Below are positions 1-5,493 of a stretch of 6,116 nucleotides of DNA, piece after piece. The first letter of the stretch is position 1. The number at the start of each line of letters is the position of its first letter. The stretch is from contig CAJCJE010000705.1 in NCBI GenBank assembly GCA_903970565.1, forward strand, positions 1-6,116, read 5' to 3'. The notes beneath the pieces were generated by a model. That model saw only the letters and a program-made list of their open reading frames with translations, was not told where the DNA came from and searched no databases. This DNA is from Candidatus Melainabacteria bacterium. Lineage in GTDB: Bacteria > Actinomycetota > Actinomycetes > Mycobacteriales > Pseudonocardiaceae. The translations under genes and the position numbers were made by a program.

Positions 1-205
1 TATCGGCCGCCGCCAGTAAGCTGCTGACACTGTTTCGGTTGCTCTCGGTTTTTCCGGGTGGCCGGCCGGCAGCCACTCAAGTCCTTAAGGTTTCTCCGGG
101 TCGGTGGTCCGTAAACTGCCCGAGAAGTCCCACATCGCCAGGCGTCGACGTGGGGCGAGCCGTACACCTGACCAGGGCCGGTCGGTGTTGGACGAGGAGG
201 TAGGC
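1..205 (+). promoter_or_regulatory. Leader region upstream of the acyl-CoA carboxylase gene
   Basis: No convincing gene is seen here. One plus frame stays open across most of the stretch but gives no recognisable protein and has no good start. Visible elements are a T-rich run around 50-56, a 10-base perfect palindrome (61-70, GCCGGCCGGC), an 8-base palindrome CCTTAAGG (83-90) and a possible -10 hexamer TAAACT (112-117) without a clear -35. If that -10 is used, the carboxylase transcript would have a leader of roughly 80 bases. The promoter call is tentative. The end of an upstream gene is not visible. Confidence 0.3.
194..200 (+). promoter_or_regulatory. Ribosome binding site fixing the carboxylase start
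   Basis: GAGGAGG lies five bases upstream of GTG 206. The open frame runs back to GTG 104, but none of the earlier possible starts has a comparable SD sequence. The residues from 206 onward lead straight into the conserved biotin carboxylase N-terminus ([12 protein letters not shown]). The 34 extra residues of the longer version are Arg-rich and unlike the family. Confidence 0.85.
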
Positions 206-2002
206 GTGCCCCAGCTGCCCGATGTCGGGAACTCCGCACCGCTGCACAAGGTTCTGGTGGCCAACCGTGGCGAGATCGCAGTCCGGGTCATCCGGGCCTG
301 TCGCGATGCCGGTCTGGCCAGCGTCGCCGTCTATGCGGACCCCGATCGGGACGCGCCGTTCGTCCGGCTCGCCGACGAGGCGTTCGCGCTCGGCGGTAAC
401 ACCCCGGCCGAGAGTTACCTGTCCATCGACAAGATCCTCGACGCGGCCAAGCGCGCCGGCGCCGACGCCGTGCACCCCGGCTACGGCTTCCTGTCCGAGA
501 ACGCCGAGTTCGCCCAGGCCGTCATCGACGCCGGGTTGAACTGGGTCGGTCCCGGCCCGCAGGCCATCCGCGACCTCGGTGACAAGGTCACCGCCCGGCA
601 CATCGCCACCCGCGCGGGCGCCCCGCTGGTGCCCGGCACGAGCGAGCCGGTGTCCGGGCCGGAGGAGATCCTGGCCTTCGCCGCCGAGCACGGCCTGCCG
701 GTCGCCATCAAGGCCGCCTTCGGCGGTGGTGGGCGAGGCCTGAAGGTCGCGCGGACCACCGAGGAGATCCCGGAACTGTTCGAGTCGGCAGTGCGCGAGG
801 CCGTGTCCGCGTTCGGCCGGGGCGAGTGCTTCGTCGAGCGCTACCTGGACAAGCCCCGGCACGTCGAGGCCCAGGTGCTGGCCGACAAGTACGGCAACGT
901 GATCGTGGTCGGCACCCGCGACTGCTCGCTACAGCGCCGGCACCAGAAGCTGGTCGAGGAGGCGCCCGCGCCGTTCCTCACCGACGAGCAGCGCGCCCAG
1001 ATCCATGCCTCGGCCAAGGCGATCTGCCAGGAGGCCGGCTACTGCGGCGCCGGCACCGTCGAGTACCTGGTCGGCCAGGACGGCACCATCTCCTTCCTGG
1101 AGGTCAACACCCGGCTCCAGGTCGAGCACCCGGTCAGCGAGGAGACCTCCGGTCTGGACCTGGTCCGCGAGCAGTTCCGGATCGCGGCGGGCGAGAAGCT
1201 GCGCTTCACCGAGGACCCGACGCCGCGTGGGCACTCAATCGAGTTCCGGATCAACGGCGAGGACGCCGGCCGCAACTTCCTGCCGGCCCCCGGCACGGTC
1301 ACCACGTTCGTCGCGCCGGACGGCCCCGGCGTGCGCACCGACTCCGGAGTGGAGTCCGGCAGCGTCATCGGCGGCGCGTTCGACTCGCTGCTGGCCAAGC
1401 TGATCGTCACCGGCGAGGACCGCGAGCAGGCACTGGAGCGCTCCCGGCGGGCGCTGGGCGAGATGGTCGTCGAGGGCATGGCGACCGTGCTGCCCTTCCA
1501 CCGCGCGGTGGTCGACGATCCGGCGTTCATCGGCGACGAGAACGGCTTCACCGTGCACACCCGGTGGATCGAGACCGACTTCGACAACACCATTCCCCCG
1601 TTCGATGGCGGCGCGGCGGCCAAGGAGGACACCCCGAGGCAGACCGTCGTGGTCGAGGTCGGCGGGCGCCGGCTGGAGGTGTCGATCCCCGGCGGACTGG
1701 CCGTCTCCGGTGGCGGGGCGCCCGCATCGGCCGGGGTGGCCAAACCGCGCAGGCGCAGCGGCAGCAAGGCCTCCGCCGCGATCTCCGGTGACGCGGTCGC
1801 CGCGCCGATGCAGGGCACCATCGTGAAGGTCGCCGTCGAGGACGGCCAGCAGGTCGCCGCGGGTGAGCTGCTGGTGGTGCTGGAGGCGATGAAGATGGAG
1901 AACCCGGTCACCGCGCACAAGGCGGGCACGGTCGCCGGTCTGGCGGTCGCCCCCGGCGACGCGGTCACCCAGGGCACCGTCCTGCTGGAGGTCAAGGACT
2001 GA
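206..2002 (+). CDS. accA3: Acyl-CoA carboxylase alpha chain (biotin carboxylase fused to biotin carrier)
   Basis: This cytosolic 598-residue protein uses ATP and bicarbonate to carboxylate its own biotin. A separate beta subunit, not in the window, then transfers the carboxyl group to acetyl-CoA or propionyl-CoA, giving malonyl- or methylmalonyl-CoA for fatty acid and polyketide synthesis. The biotin carboxylase N-terminal domain opens with [17 protein letters not shown] and contains [10 protein letters not shown]. The ATP-grasp domain has Lys169 before the glycine loop GGGGRG (173-178), RRHQK ending at Lys248, and [11 protein letters not shown] with Glu299, Arg303 and Glu307, the expected catalytic and Mg/bicarbonate residues. 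A basic Ala/Ser linker (about 510-525) leads to the biotinyl domain, where EAMKM places the biotin lysine at 563, the usual 35 residues from the C-terminus. Length and domain order match actinobacterial AccA proteins. The symbol follows mycobacterial naming; the exact paralogue is uncertain. Confidence 0.96.
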   Translation: MPQLPDVGNSAPLHKVLVANRGEIAVRVIRACRDAGLASVAVYADPDRDAPFVRLADEAFALGGNTPAESYLSIDKILDAAKRAGADAVHPGYGFLSENAEFAQAVIDAGLNWVGPGPQAIRDLGDKVTARHIATRAGAPLVPGTSEPVSGPEEILAFAAEHGLPVAIKAAFGGGGRGLKVARTTEEIPELFESAVREAVSAFGRGECFVERYLDKPRHVEAQVLADKYGNVIVVGTRDCSLQRRHQKLVEEAPAPFLTDEQRAQIHASAKAICQEAGYCGAGTVEYLVGQDGTISFLEVNTRLQVEHPVSEETSGLDLVREQFRIAAGEKLRFTEDPTPRGHSIEFRINGEDAGRNFLPAPGTVTTFVAPDGPGVRTDSGVESGSVIGGAFDSLLAKLIVTGEDREQALERSRRALGEMVVEGMATVLPFHRAVVDDPAFIGDENGFTVHTRWIETDFDNTIPPFDGGAAAKEDTPRQTVVVEVGGRRLEVSIPGGLAVSGGGAPASAGVAKPRRRSGSKASAAISGDAVAAPMQGTIVKVAVEDGQQVAAGELLVVLEAMKMENPVTAHKAGTVAGLAVAPGDAVTQGTVLLEVKD

Positions 2003-2028
2003 GCACGGCTGCCGACCCCGGCCGCGAG

Positions 2029-2047
2029 CCGGCCAAGAACAGGCCGG
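2029..2047 (+). terminator. Candidate terminator after the carboxylase gene
   Basis: CCGGCC (2029-2034) pairs with GGCCGG (2042-2047) around the seven-base loop AAGAACA, 27 bases past the carboxylase stop. The stem is all G/C, but no T-run follows. It is therefore either one of the U-tract-less hairpins suspected in actinobacteria or a simple stability element. CCGGCC-type words are common in such DNA, so confidence is moderate. Confidence 0.4.
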
Positions 2048-2077
2048 ATGTCACGGTCGGGGTCGCCGCACTGGCCG

Positions 2078-2091
2078 TACCATCGGTGGTG
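2078..2091 (+). promoter_or_regulatory. Probable leaderless promoter of the DUF1707 gene
   Basis: A TACCAT hexamer (2078-2083) fits the actinobacterial -10 pattern TANNNT and sits seven bases before GTG 2091. Transcription would then begin at or next to the start codon. No SD sequence precedes the GTG, and no convincing -35 was found. The DUF3558 gene has the same arrangement. Confidence 0.55.
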
Positions 2092-2645
2092 TGAGTGAGT
2101 TCCAGGACACGGATCTGCGGATCGCCGACAGTGAGCGGGAGGCCGCGCTGGCGGTTCTCGGCGAGCACATGAGCGCCGGCCGGCTGAACATCGACGAGTA
2201 CGGCGAACGCAGCGCCCAGGTGGCCACCGCGAAGACCCGAGGCGACCTGCGTGCCCAGTTCTCCGACCTGCCCGAACCGCACCCGCAGTTCGGCACCGGG
2301 ATGCCCACCTTCGGTGCCGGCTCGCCGATCCCCGTTGCGACCACCCCGGTCCCGGCCCCCGGCCGGCAGATGACCAGCCGGCGCCCGTTCCGCGCGGTCC
2401 TGGCCGGCATGGTTCCGCTCGCCGCGATCATCGGGGTCGGCCTGTTCTTCATCACCCATTTCTGGATCTTCTTCCTCCTCCCTGCCGCGGTGGTGGTCCT
2501 CAGCAGCGCGATGGGCGGCGGCAACCCGCGTGGCGGCAACCGGCACCGGCACGACTGGGACGACCGACGCCGCGACCGGTTCGACCGGACGCGGGACCGC
2601 CATGACCACCGCGACGGGCGCCGCCGCAACCGGCACAACTACTGA
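2091..2645 (+). CDS. DUF1707 domain membrane protein with charged C-terminal tail
   Basis: This 184-residue protein starts with the DUF1707 signature (about residues 8-61): LRIADSEREAAL, then AGRLNIDEYGERSAQVATAKTRGDL and FSDLP. DUF1707 is a small helical actinobacterial domain of unknown function, usually at the N-terminus of membrane proteins. A Pro/Thr/Gly-rich linker (62-96) leads to two closely spaced hydrophobic helices (about 102-122 and 124-141), a two-helix hairpin that should leave both ends in the cytosol. The last 43 residues (142-184) are Gly, Arg, Asp and His rich, with RD, RH and DR pairs. GTG 2091 is chosen because the domain begins straight after it and a -10 element lies at the right distance for leaderless translation. 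Function is unknown; a scaffold or envelope-stress role would be a guess. Nothing ties it to the neighbouring carboxylase. Confidence 0.85.
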   Translation: MSEFQDTDLRIADSEREAALAVLGEHMSAGRLNIDEYGERSAQVATAKTRGDLRAQFSDLPEPHPQFGTGMPTFGAGSPIPVATTPVPAPGRQMTSRRPFRAVLAGMVPLAAIIGVGLFFITHFWIFFLLPAAVVVLSSAMGGGNPRGGNRHRHDWDDRRRDRFDRTRDRHDHRDGRRRNRHNY

Positions 2646-2675
2646 TCGGCGTAGGCGACCGTGCCGCACCTGGTT

Positions 2676-2691
2676 CCGGGCCTGATCCCGG
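2676..2691 (+). terminator. Weak candidate terminator after the DUF1707 gene
   Basis: CCGGG (2676-2680) can pair with CCCGG (2687-2691) around a six-base loop, 31 bases after the stop. The stem is short and no T-run follows. Apart from this hairpin the 88-base gap up to the acetyltransferase gene is C-rich and featureless. Confidence 0.25.
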
Positions 2692-2733
2692 CCTCACCCG
2701 CCCCCTCGCCCTCGCGCCCGATCGGTCCGTGAC

Positions 2734-3195
2734 ATGGACCCCGTTGAGATCAACGCCGGCACGTACTACCTGCGCCAGCTGCGCGCCGACGATCTGCTCG
2801 ACGACCGGGAGGCCCTGCGCGCCTTCGCCTTCGACGATCCCGACGCGCACATCGCCGACCGGGCACGGGGTTGGGAATCCGACACCGGCTACACCTGGGC
2901 CGTCGCGGACCCGCCGACTGGCGCGCTGCTCGGCGAGGTCGGCCTGACCGAGGTGGACCACGCCACCGGCCAGGCCCAGGCGATCTGCTGGGTGGCCCCG
3001 CGGCGGCGCGGTCACGGGATCGCCGGGGTCGCCCTGAGTTCGGTGCTGCGCTTCGGCTTCGCCGCCCTCGACCTGCGCACCGTCGACTACGCGCATCCGA
3101 TCGCGGACACCCCGGCCGCGCGGGTGGCGGAGAAACTCGGCTGGCAGCGCCTGGCCGCGACCGACTCCCGGCAGACCTGGCGAACCACCGCCTGA
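2734..3195 (+). CDS. GNAT-family N-acetyltransferase, RimJ/RimL-like
   Basis: This 153-residue protein has the fold signals of acetyl-CoA-dependent N-acetyltransferases. An N-terminal YYLRQLRADD strand-helix is followed by TWAVADPPTGALLGEVGL (about 54-71), then CWVAPRRRGHGIAG (85-98). There Arg90-x-x-Gly93-x-Gly95 is the acetyl-CoA pyrophosphate-binding loop (motif A). Further on, DTPAARVAEKLGW (125-137) corresponds to the NxxSxxVxEKxGF helix of RimJ/RimL-type enzymes, with Asp in the usual Asn place. The substrate cannot be told: protein N-termini, amino sugars and drugs are all known in this family. It is short for the group (often about 170-190 residues), and the loss appears to lie between the first helix and the second strand. 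ATG 2734 is the first start in frame, but no SD or clear -10 precedes it, so its expression signal is unclear. Confidence 0.85.
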   Translation: MDPVEINAGTYYLRQLRADDLLDDREALRAFAFDDPDAHIADRARGWESDTGYTWAVADPPTGALLGEVGLTEVDHATGQAQAICWVAPRRRGHGIAGVALSSVLRFGFAALDLRTVDYAHPIADTPAARVAEKLGWQRLAATDSRQTWRTTA

Positions 3196-3226
3196 GCCCT
3201 GCCACTCGACAATGACCCCGAACCAT

Positions 3227-3236
3227 CCTGATCAGG
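3227..3236. promoter_or_regulatory. Palindrome CCTGATCAGG between acetyltransferase and DUF3558 genes
   Basis: This is a perfect 10-base palindrome followed closely by a TTTT run (3239-3242). Without loop bases it is poor as a terminator hairpin, though the T-run leaves that open. It could instead be an operator, lying about 50 bases before the -10 of the DUF3558 gene. Its CTGATCA core recurs at 4032-4038 before the PE-like gene. Confidence 0.3.
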
Positions 3237-3248
3237 CATTTTCCCGAT

Positions 3249-3275
3249 CCGACCCCGGCCGCCGACGCCGGTCGG
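3249..3275 (+). repeat. Inverted repeat (hairpin) upstream of the DUF3558 promoter
   Basis: CCGA (3249-3252) pairs with TCGG (3272-3275) and CCGGC (3255-3259) with GCCGG (3267-3271). This makes a nine-pair stem with a two-base bulge and a seven-base loop. It could end transcription coming from the acetyltransferase gene or lie in the control region of the next gene. No T-run follows it. Confidence 0.4.
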
Positions 3276-3287
3276 CAACCGTTTCGC

Positions 3288-3301
3288 TACCGTAGCCGCC
3301 G
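3288..3301 (+). promoter_or_regulatory. Probable leaderless promoter of the DUF3558 gene
   Basis: TACCGT (3288-3293) fits TANNNT and is exactly seven bases upstream of GTG 3301, the same spacing as at 2078-2091. No SD sequence precedes the GTG. No good -35 hexamer is visible. Confidence 0.55.
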
Positions 3302-3921
3302 TGCCGGGCACGGTGCTCAACCGCCTGATCGCCGCGACGGGAATCGCCGTCGTGGTCGTTGTCGTGATCGCGCTGACCGACACCGACCACCCGGTGAACA
3401 CCGCGACCACGCACCATTCGCAGTTCAGCACGGTGGTACCCCCGCCGACCACGACCGGCCCCTCACTGATCCCCCGGCCGGGCAGTATTCCGCTGGACAA
3501 CGTGAACCCCTGCCGCATCCTCACCTCGGCGCAACGCACCAGCCTCAGCCTCGACTCGACCCCGACTCCCTACGTCGATCCAGAGTTCGACCAGGCCAGG
3601 GCGTGCTCGATCCGTGGCCTGGAAAGCGGCACCGAGGCCCGGCTGGCACTGGTCACCAGCATGGGCGTCGACGTCTGGCTGGACTACACCGCGCAGGTCG
3701 ACGCGCAGGCGACCACGGCGAGCGGCTATCCGGCCCTGCTGATCCGCACGCCCGGTCTGAGCACCGTCTGCACCGTCGAGGTGGACGCGGCGGACAACGA
3801 GTTCCTCGACGTGATGCTGCGCGACGGCGGCAACAACCCGCCGATTCCGCAGGACGCGCTGTGCGCCGGTGCGCAACAGGTCGCCGACGCCGCGGTGACC
3901 AGTCTCGTCCAACACGACTGA
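3301..3921 (+). CDS. DUF3558 family protein, membrane-anchored, no lipobox
   Basis: This 206-residue protein has one N-terminal hydrophobic segment (about 9-25, with six consecutive valines at 17-22) after Arg8. A Thr/Pro-rich spacer (30-65) leads to a globular extracytoplasmic domain. DUF3558 features are the LDNVNPCRIL opening at Cys71, a second Cys102 in ARACSI, a GYPALLI strand and a CTVEV strand at Cys157, with Cys188 near the end. The four cysteines suggest two disulfides, perhaps 71-102 and 157-188, in an oxidising compartment. Many DUF3558 proteins are predicted lipoproteins. Here no cysteine occurs before residue 71, so lipid attachment is unlikely and an uncleaved anchor is inferred. 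Function is unknown. The domain is often met beside ESX substrate genes in Pseudonocardiales, and here it precedes a PE-like/PPE-like/EspG cassette, although probable terminators lie between them. Confidence 0.82.
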   Translation: MPGTVLNRLIAATGIAVVVVVVIALTDTDHPVNTATTHHSQFSTVVPPPTTTGPSLIPRPGSIPLDNVNPCRILTSAQRTSLSLDSTPTPYVDPEFDQARACSIRGLESGTEARLALVTSMGVDVWLDYTAQVDAQATTASGYPALLIRTPGLSTVCTVEVDAADNEFLDVMLRDGGNNPPIPQDALCAGAQQVADAAVTSLVQHD

Positions 3922-3939
3922 CGCCACCCGCTCCCCGTT

Positions 3940-3974
3940 CCGGCCCAATGCCGGCCGATGCCGACCACGGTCGG
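3940..3974 (+). terminator. Tandem hairpins after the DUF3558 gene
   Basis: The first hairpin is CCGGC (3940-3944) with GCCGG (3950-3954) around the loop CCAAT. The second is CCGACC (3961-3966) with GGTCGG (3969-3974), realistically five pairs around CACG. They start 18 bases past the stop and lie before the promoter-like region of the ESX cassette, where a terminator would be expected. There is no T-run, so the call rests on position and pairing. Confidence 0.45.
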
Positions 3975-4012
3975 TGATGGACGGGTGAATGCATTCGTCC
4001 ACCCGAGGGTTG

Positions 4013-4062
4013 TTGACGCAGATCACCCGATCTGATCACAGTCGGTGGATACAGTGTGACCG
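4013..4062 (+). promoter_or_regulatory. Candidate promoter and operator region of the ESX cassette
   Basis: TACAGT (4050-4055) fits a -10 hexamer and would give a leader of about 42 bases before GTG 4105. TTGACG (4013-4018) resembles a -35 but is 31 bases away, too far to work with that -10. Between them GATCA (4021-4025) and TGATC (4033-4037) form an inverted repeat with a seven-base spacer, and GATCAC is repeated directly at 4021 and 4034. This could be a regulator site overlapping the -35 position. The stretch is less G/C-rich than its surroundings, which supports a control region. Confidence 0.4.
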
Positions 4063-4091
4063 CCAACCCCTAGGTCGGGGTGGCCGAGCGC

Positions 4092-4100
4092 GGAGGTGAT
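4092..4100 (+). promoter_or_regulatory. Full-strength ribosome binding site of the PE-like gene
   Basis: GGAGGTGAT is complementary along nine bases to the conserved anti-SD end of 16S rRNA. It decides the start. GTG 4105 lies eight bases after GGAGG, whereas in-frame GTG 4096 and ATG 4099 overlap or abut the site and are unlikely to be used. Confidence 0.8.
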
Positions 4101-4104
4101 GGCG

Positions 4105-4494
4105 GTGCCGTTCAACCCGCAGTCCGGCGGAGCGAGCCAGGCTGGGCAGATACCCGACCCGCTGGGTTCGTCGGGCACGGCAACCCTGCGAGTGGACCGC
4201 GACGCCGTTCCCGCGCTACGCAAGGTCTTCGACACCGCGCTGTCCAAGCTCGACGTGCAGATCGACCTGGCCATCACCGGGGTCCGGGTCGCCCCGTGGG
4301 CCGGTGACCCGGTCAGCGAGGACGCCGCGACGAGCTTCAACAACCACGCGGTGGACAGCCCGTCCTCGGCGCTGAACGCGCTGCTGGCCTACCAGCAACG
4401 CCTGAAGTCGGCCTCGGACGCGCTGAACCAGGTGGCCATCGAGTACCAGATCGTGGAGACCGACAACACCGCATCCTTCAACGACGAAGAATGA
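4105..4494 (+). CDS. PE/WXG100-like type VII secretion substrate
   Basis: This 129-residue protein is predicted to be mainly helical. A flexible Gly/Pro/Ser-rich N-terminus (1-27) is followed by a long helix (about 31-60), the loop APWAGDPVS with Trp65-Ala-Gly67, and a second helical region (about 71-118). At its end lies Tyr114-Gln-Ile-Val-Glu118. This fits YxxxD/E, the general type VII export signal that ESX substrates carry after the helical hairpin. There is no signal peptide or hydrophobic segment. The protein lacks the Pro-Glu pair near the N-terminus that names mycobacterial PE proteins and is somewhat longer than WXG100 proteins, so it is best called PE-like. Its place directly upstream of a PPE-like gene suggests the two proteins dimerise, with this partner supplying the export signal. 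Secretion and pairing are inferred from family knowledge and gene order. Confidence 0.8.
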   Translation: MPFNPQSGGASQAGQIPDPLGSSGTATLRVDRDAVPALRKVFDTALSKLDVQIDLAITGVRVAPWAGDPVSEDAATSFNNHAVDSPSSALNALLAYQQRLKSASDALNQVAIEYQIVETDNTASFNDEE

Positions 4495-4538
4495 CGCCGA
4501 GACGGCGGACGCCGACCACGACGACGCTCTCGCCCCAG

Positions 4539-4544
4539 AAGGGA
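4539..4544 (+). promoter_or_regulatory. Ribosome binding site of the PPE-like gene
   Basis: AAGGGA lies eight bases before GTG 4553. A second in-frame start, ATG 4568, is too far from it. The 58-base gap after the PE-like stop holds nothing else recognisable, so the two genes are probably cotranscribed. Confidence 0.6.
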
Positions 4545-4552
4545 CCTGCCCG

Positions 4553-5416
4553 GTGGGCTCGAACGGCATGAACTCCGGCTCGGAAAATCGCTGGCAGGGC
4601 TACAGCCACCAGGAGCTCTACGCCCAGTTGAACGCCGGTCCCGGCGCCAACGCAGCTGCCCCGGCCGCCGACACCTGGAGCGGGCTGTCGGATGCGCTCG
4701 ACGAGTTGCAGCAGGACATCAACACCGGGGTGACCGCGTCCGGCGCCGCCTGGACCGGCGCGGCGGCCGACAGCGCCAGGGACGCGCTGGGGCCGCTGGG
4801 CGACTGGGCGCAGCAGGCCGCGACGGCCGCGGACATGATGCGGATCAGCACCGAACTCCAGGGCAGCCTGCTGGCCAAGGCGCGCGCGGACATGCCCGCT
4901 CCGGTGCAGGTCACCGCCGAGCAGCCGAACGGGATCGAGACCGCGCTACAGCATCTGATCGGTGAGCAGACCGACCACGAGATCCAGGAGGCGGCCAGCA
5001 ACGCCGCCGAGCAGAAGGCCTTCCAGGTGATGGCCGAGTACGAGTCGGGCACCAACGACAACACCACCACGCTCGGAGATTTCGGCCAGCCGCCGCAACT
5101 GGTCGTGGACAGCTCCCCGATCGCGACCAGTGCCGCCGCCCGAACCAGACTCCGCGCGCGCGGCACCCTCACCGAGGACTCCACCGAACTGAGGGAGTCA
5201 GCGGGCCGGGGCGCACGTTCCGAACGCTCCGCCCGCCCCACACGCTCCGTCCGCTCCGCCCGCGACACGGACCCGGAATCCGACCAGCGCATTCCGTCCC
5301 AGCACCGCACCGGCCGCGAGGACGAGAGCGACGACGAACCGGACTCGCACTCCCTGGTCCCCGCCGACAACGACGCCGGCCCGGTGACCCCGGCAACCAT
5401 CGGTGACAGTCAGTGA
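4553..5416 (+). CDS. PPE-like ESX substrate with Arg/Ser-rich and acidic tail
   Basis: This 287-residue protein has an N-terminal helical domain (about 13-165) of the type found in PPE proteins outside mycobacteria. NRWQGYSHQELYAQLNAGPG opens it, helix DTWSGLSDALDELQQDI follows, and then comes Trp67-Thr-Gly69 inside SGAAWTGAAADSARDAL, the W-x-G turn shared by WXG100 and PPE proteins. Next are the helices WAQQAATAADMM and LAKARADMPAPV and a last helix QEAASNAAEQKAFQVMAEYE. The PPE motif itself is absent, as is common outside mycobacteria. The C-terminus (about 166-287) looks disordered: a Ser/Arg-rich stretch (196-237), then an Asp/Glu-rich stretch (253-273). There is no signal peptide or membrane segment. 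With the PE-like gene before it and EspG after it, the likely role is an exported heterodimer partner recognised by the EspG chaperone in the cytosol. What it does after export is unknown. Confidence 0.82.
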   Translation: MGSNGMNSGSENRWQGYSHQELYAQLNAGPGANAAAPAADTWSGLSDALDELQQDINTGVTASGAAWTGAAADSARDALGPLGDWAQQAATAADMMRISTELQGSLLAKARADMPAPVQVTAEQPNGIETALQHLIGEQTDHEIQEAASNAAEQKAFQVMAEYESGTNDNTTTLGDFGQPPQLVVDSSPIATSAAARTRLRARGTLTEDSTELRESAGRGARSERSARPTRSVRSARDTDPESDQRIPSQHRTGREDESDDEPDSHSLVPADNDAGPVTPATIGDSQ

Positions 5417-5439
5417 CAATGACAGTCCCGCTCACTGAC
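5409..5439 (+). terminator. Stem-loop spanning the PPE-like stop codon
   Basis: GTCAGTGA (5409-5416, including the stop TGA) is the exact reverse complement of TCACTGAC (5432-5439), giving an eight-pair stem with a 15-base loop. It could cut back transcription into espG or protect the upstream message. No T-run follows. TGACAGT words at 5404 and 5420 also repeat here. Confidence 0.45.
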
Positions 5440-5452
5440 GATTCCACGACTG

Positions 5453-5468
5453 CGGCCGGCGCCGGCCG
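5453..5468. repeat. Perfect 16-base GC palindrome before espG
   Basis: CGGCCGGCGCCGGCCG equals its own reverse complement. As RNA it can fold into six G/C pairs around a GCGC loop. It lies between the PPE-like stop and the espG start, close behind the 5409-5439 stem-loop. An intercistronic terminator, an RNA-processing barrier and simple G/C-rich composition are all possible. Confidence 0.5.
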
Positions 5469-5493
5469 ACCGAGCTGAGCCGATGGCGCGGAG

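Noticed and set aside
61..70. GCCGGCCGGC palindrome as an operator
   Set aside because: Such G/C-only palindromes occur several times in this window and are expected from composition. There is no further support.
104..205. 34-residue N-terminal extension of the carboxylase from GTG 104
   Set aside because: It has no SD, its composition is unlike the family, and GTG 206 has GAGGAGG at the right distance just before the conserved N-terminus.
3..205. Plus-strand open stretch at the window start as the end of an upstream gene
   Set aside because: Its translation matches no family I recognise, it contains promoter-like and T-rich sequence, and it ends inside the carboxylase ribosome binding site.
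77..862. Long minus-strand open frame of 261 codons opposite the carboxylase gene
   Set aside because: It is antisense to strongly conserved biotin carboxylase sequence and gives Gly/Ala/Val/Arg-rich protein with no recognisable domain. High G+C makes such shadow frames common.
2729..2947. GTG-started frame overlapping the acetyltransferase start
   Set aside because: It translates to a Thr/Pro/Arg-rich shadow with no domain. The ATG 2734 frame has the GNAT motifs.
4618..5400. Minus-strand open frame of 260 codons opposite the PPE-like gene
   Set aside because: It covers the PPE-like gene almost end to end and has a Ser/Ala/Arg-rich low-complexity translation. The plus strand has the recognised family, an SD and a gene-order context.
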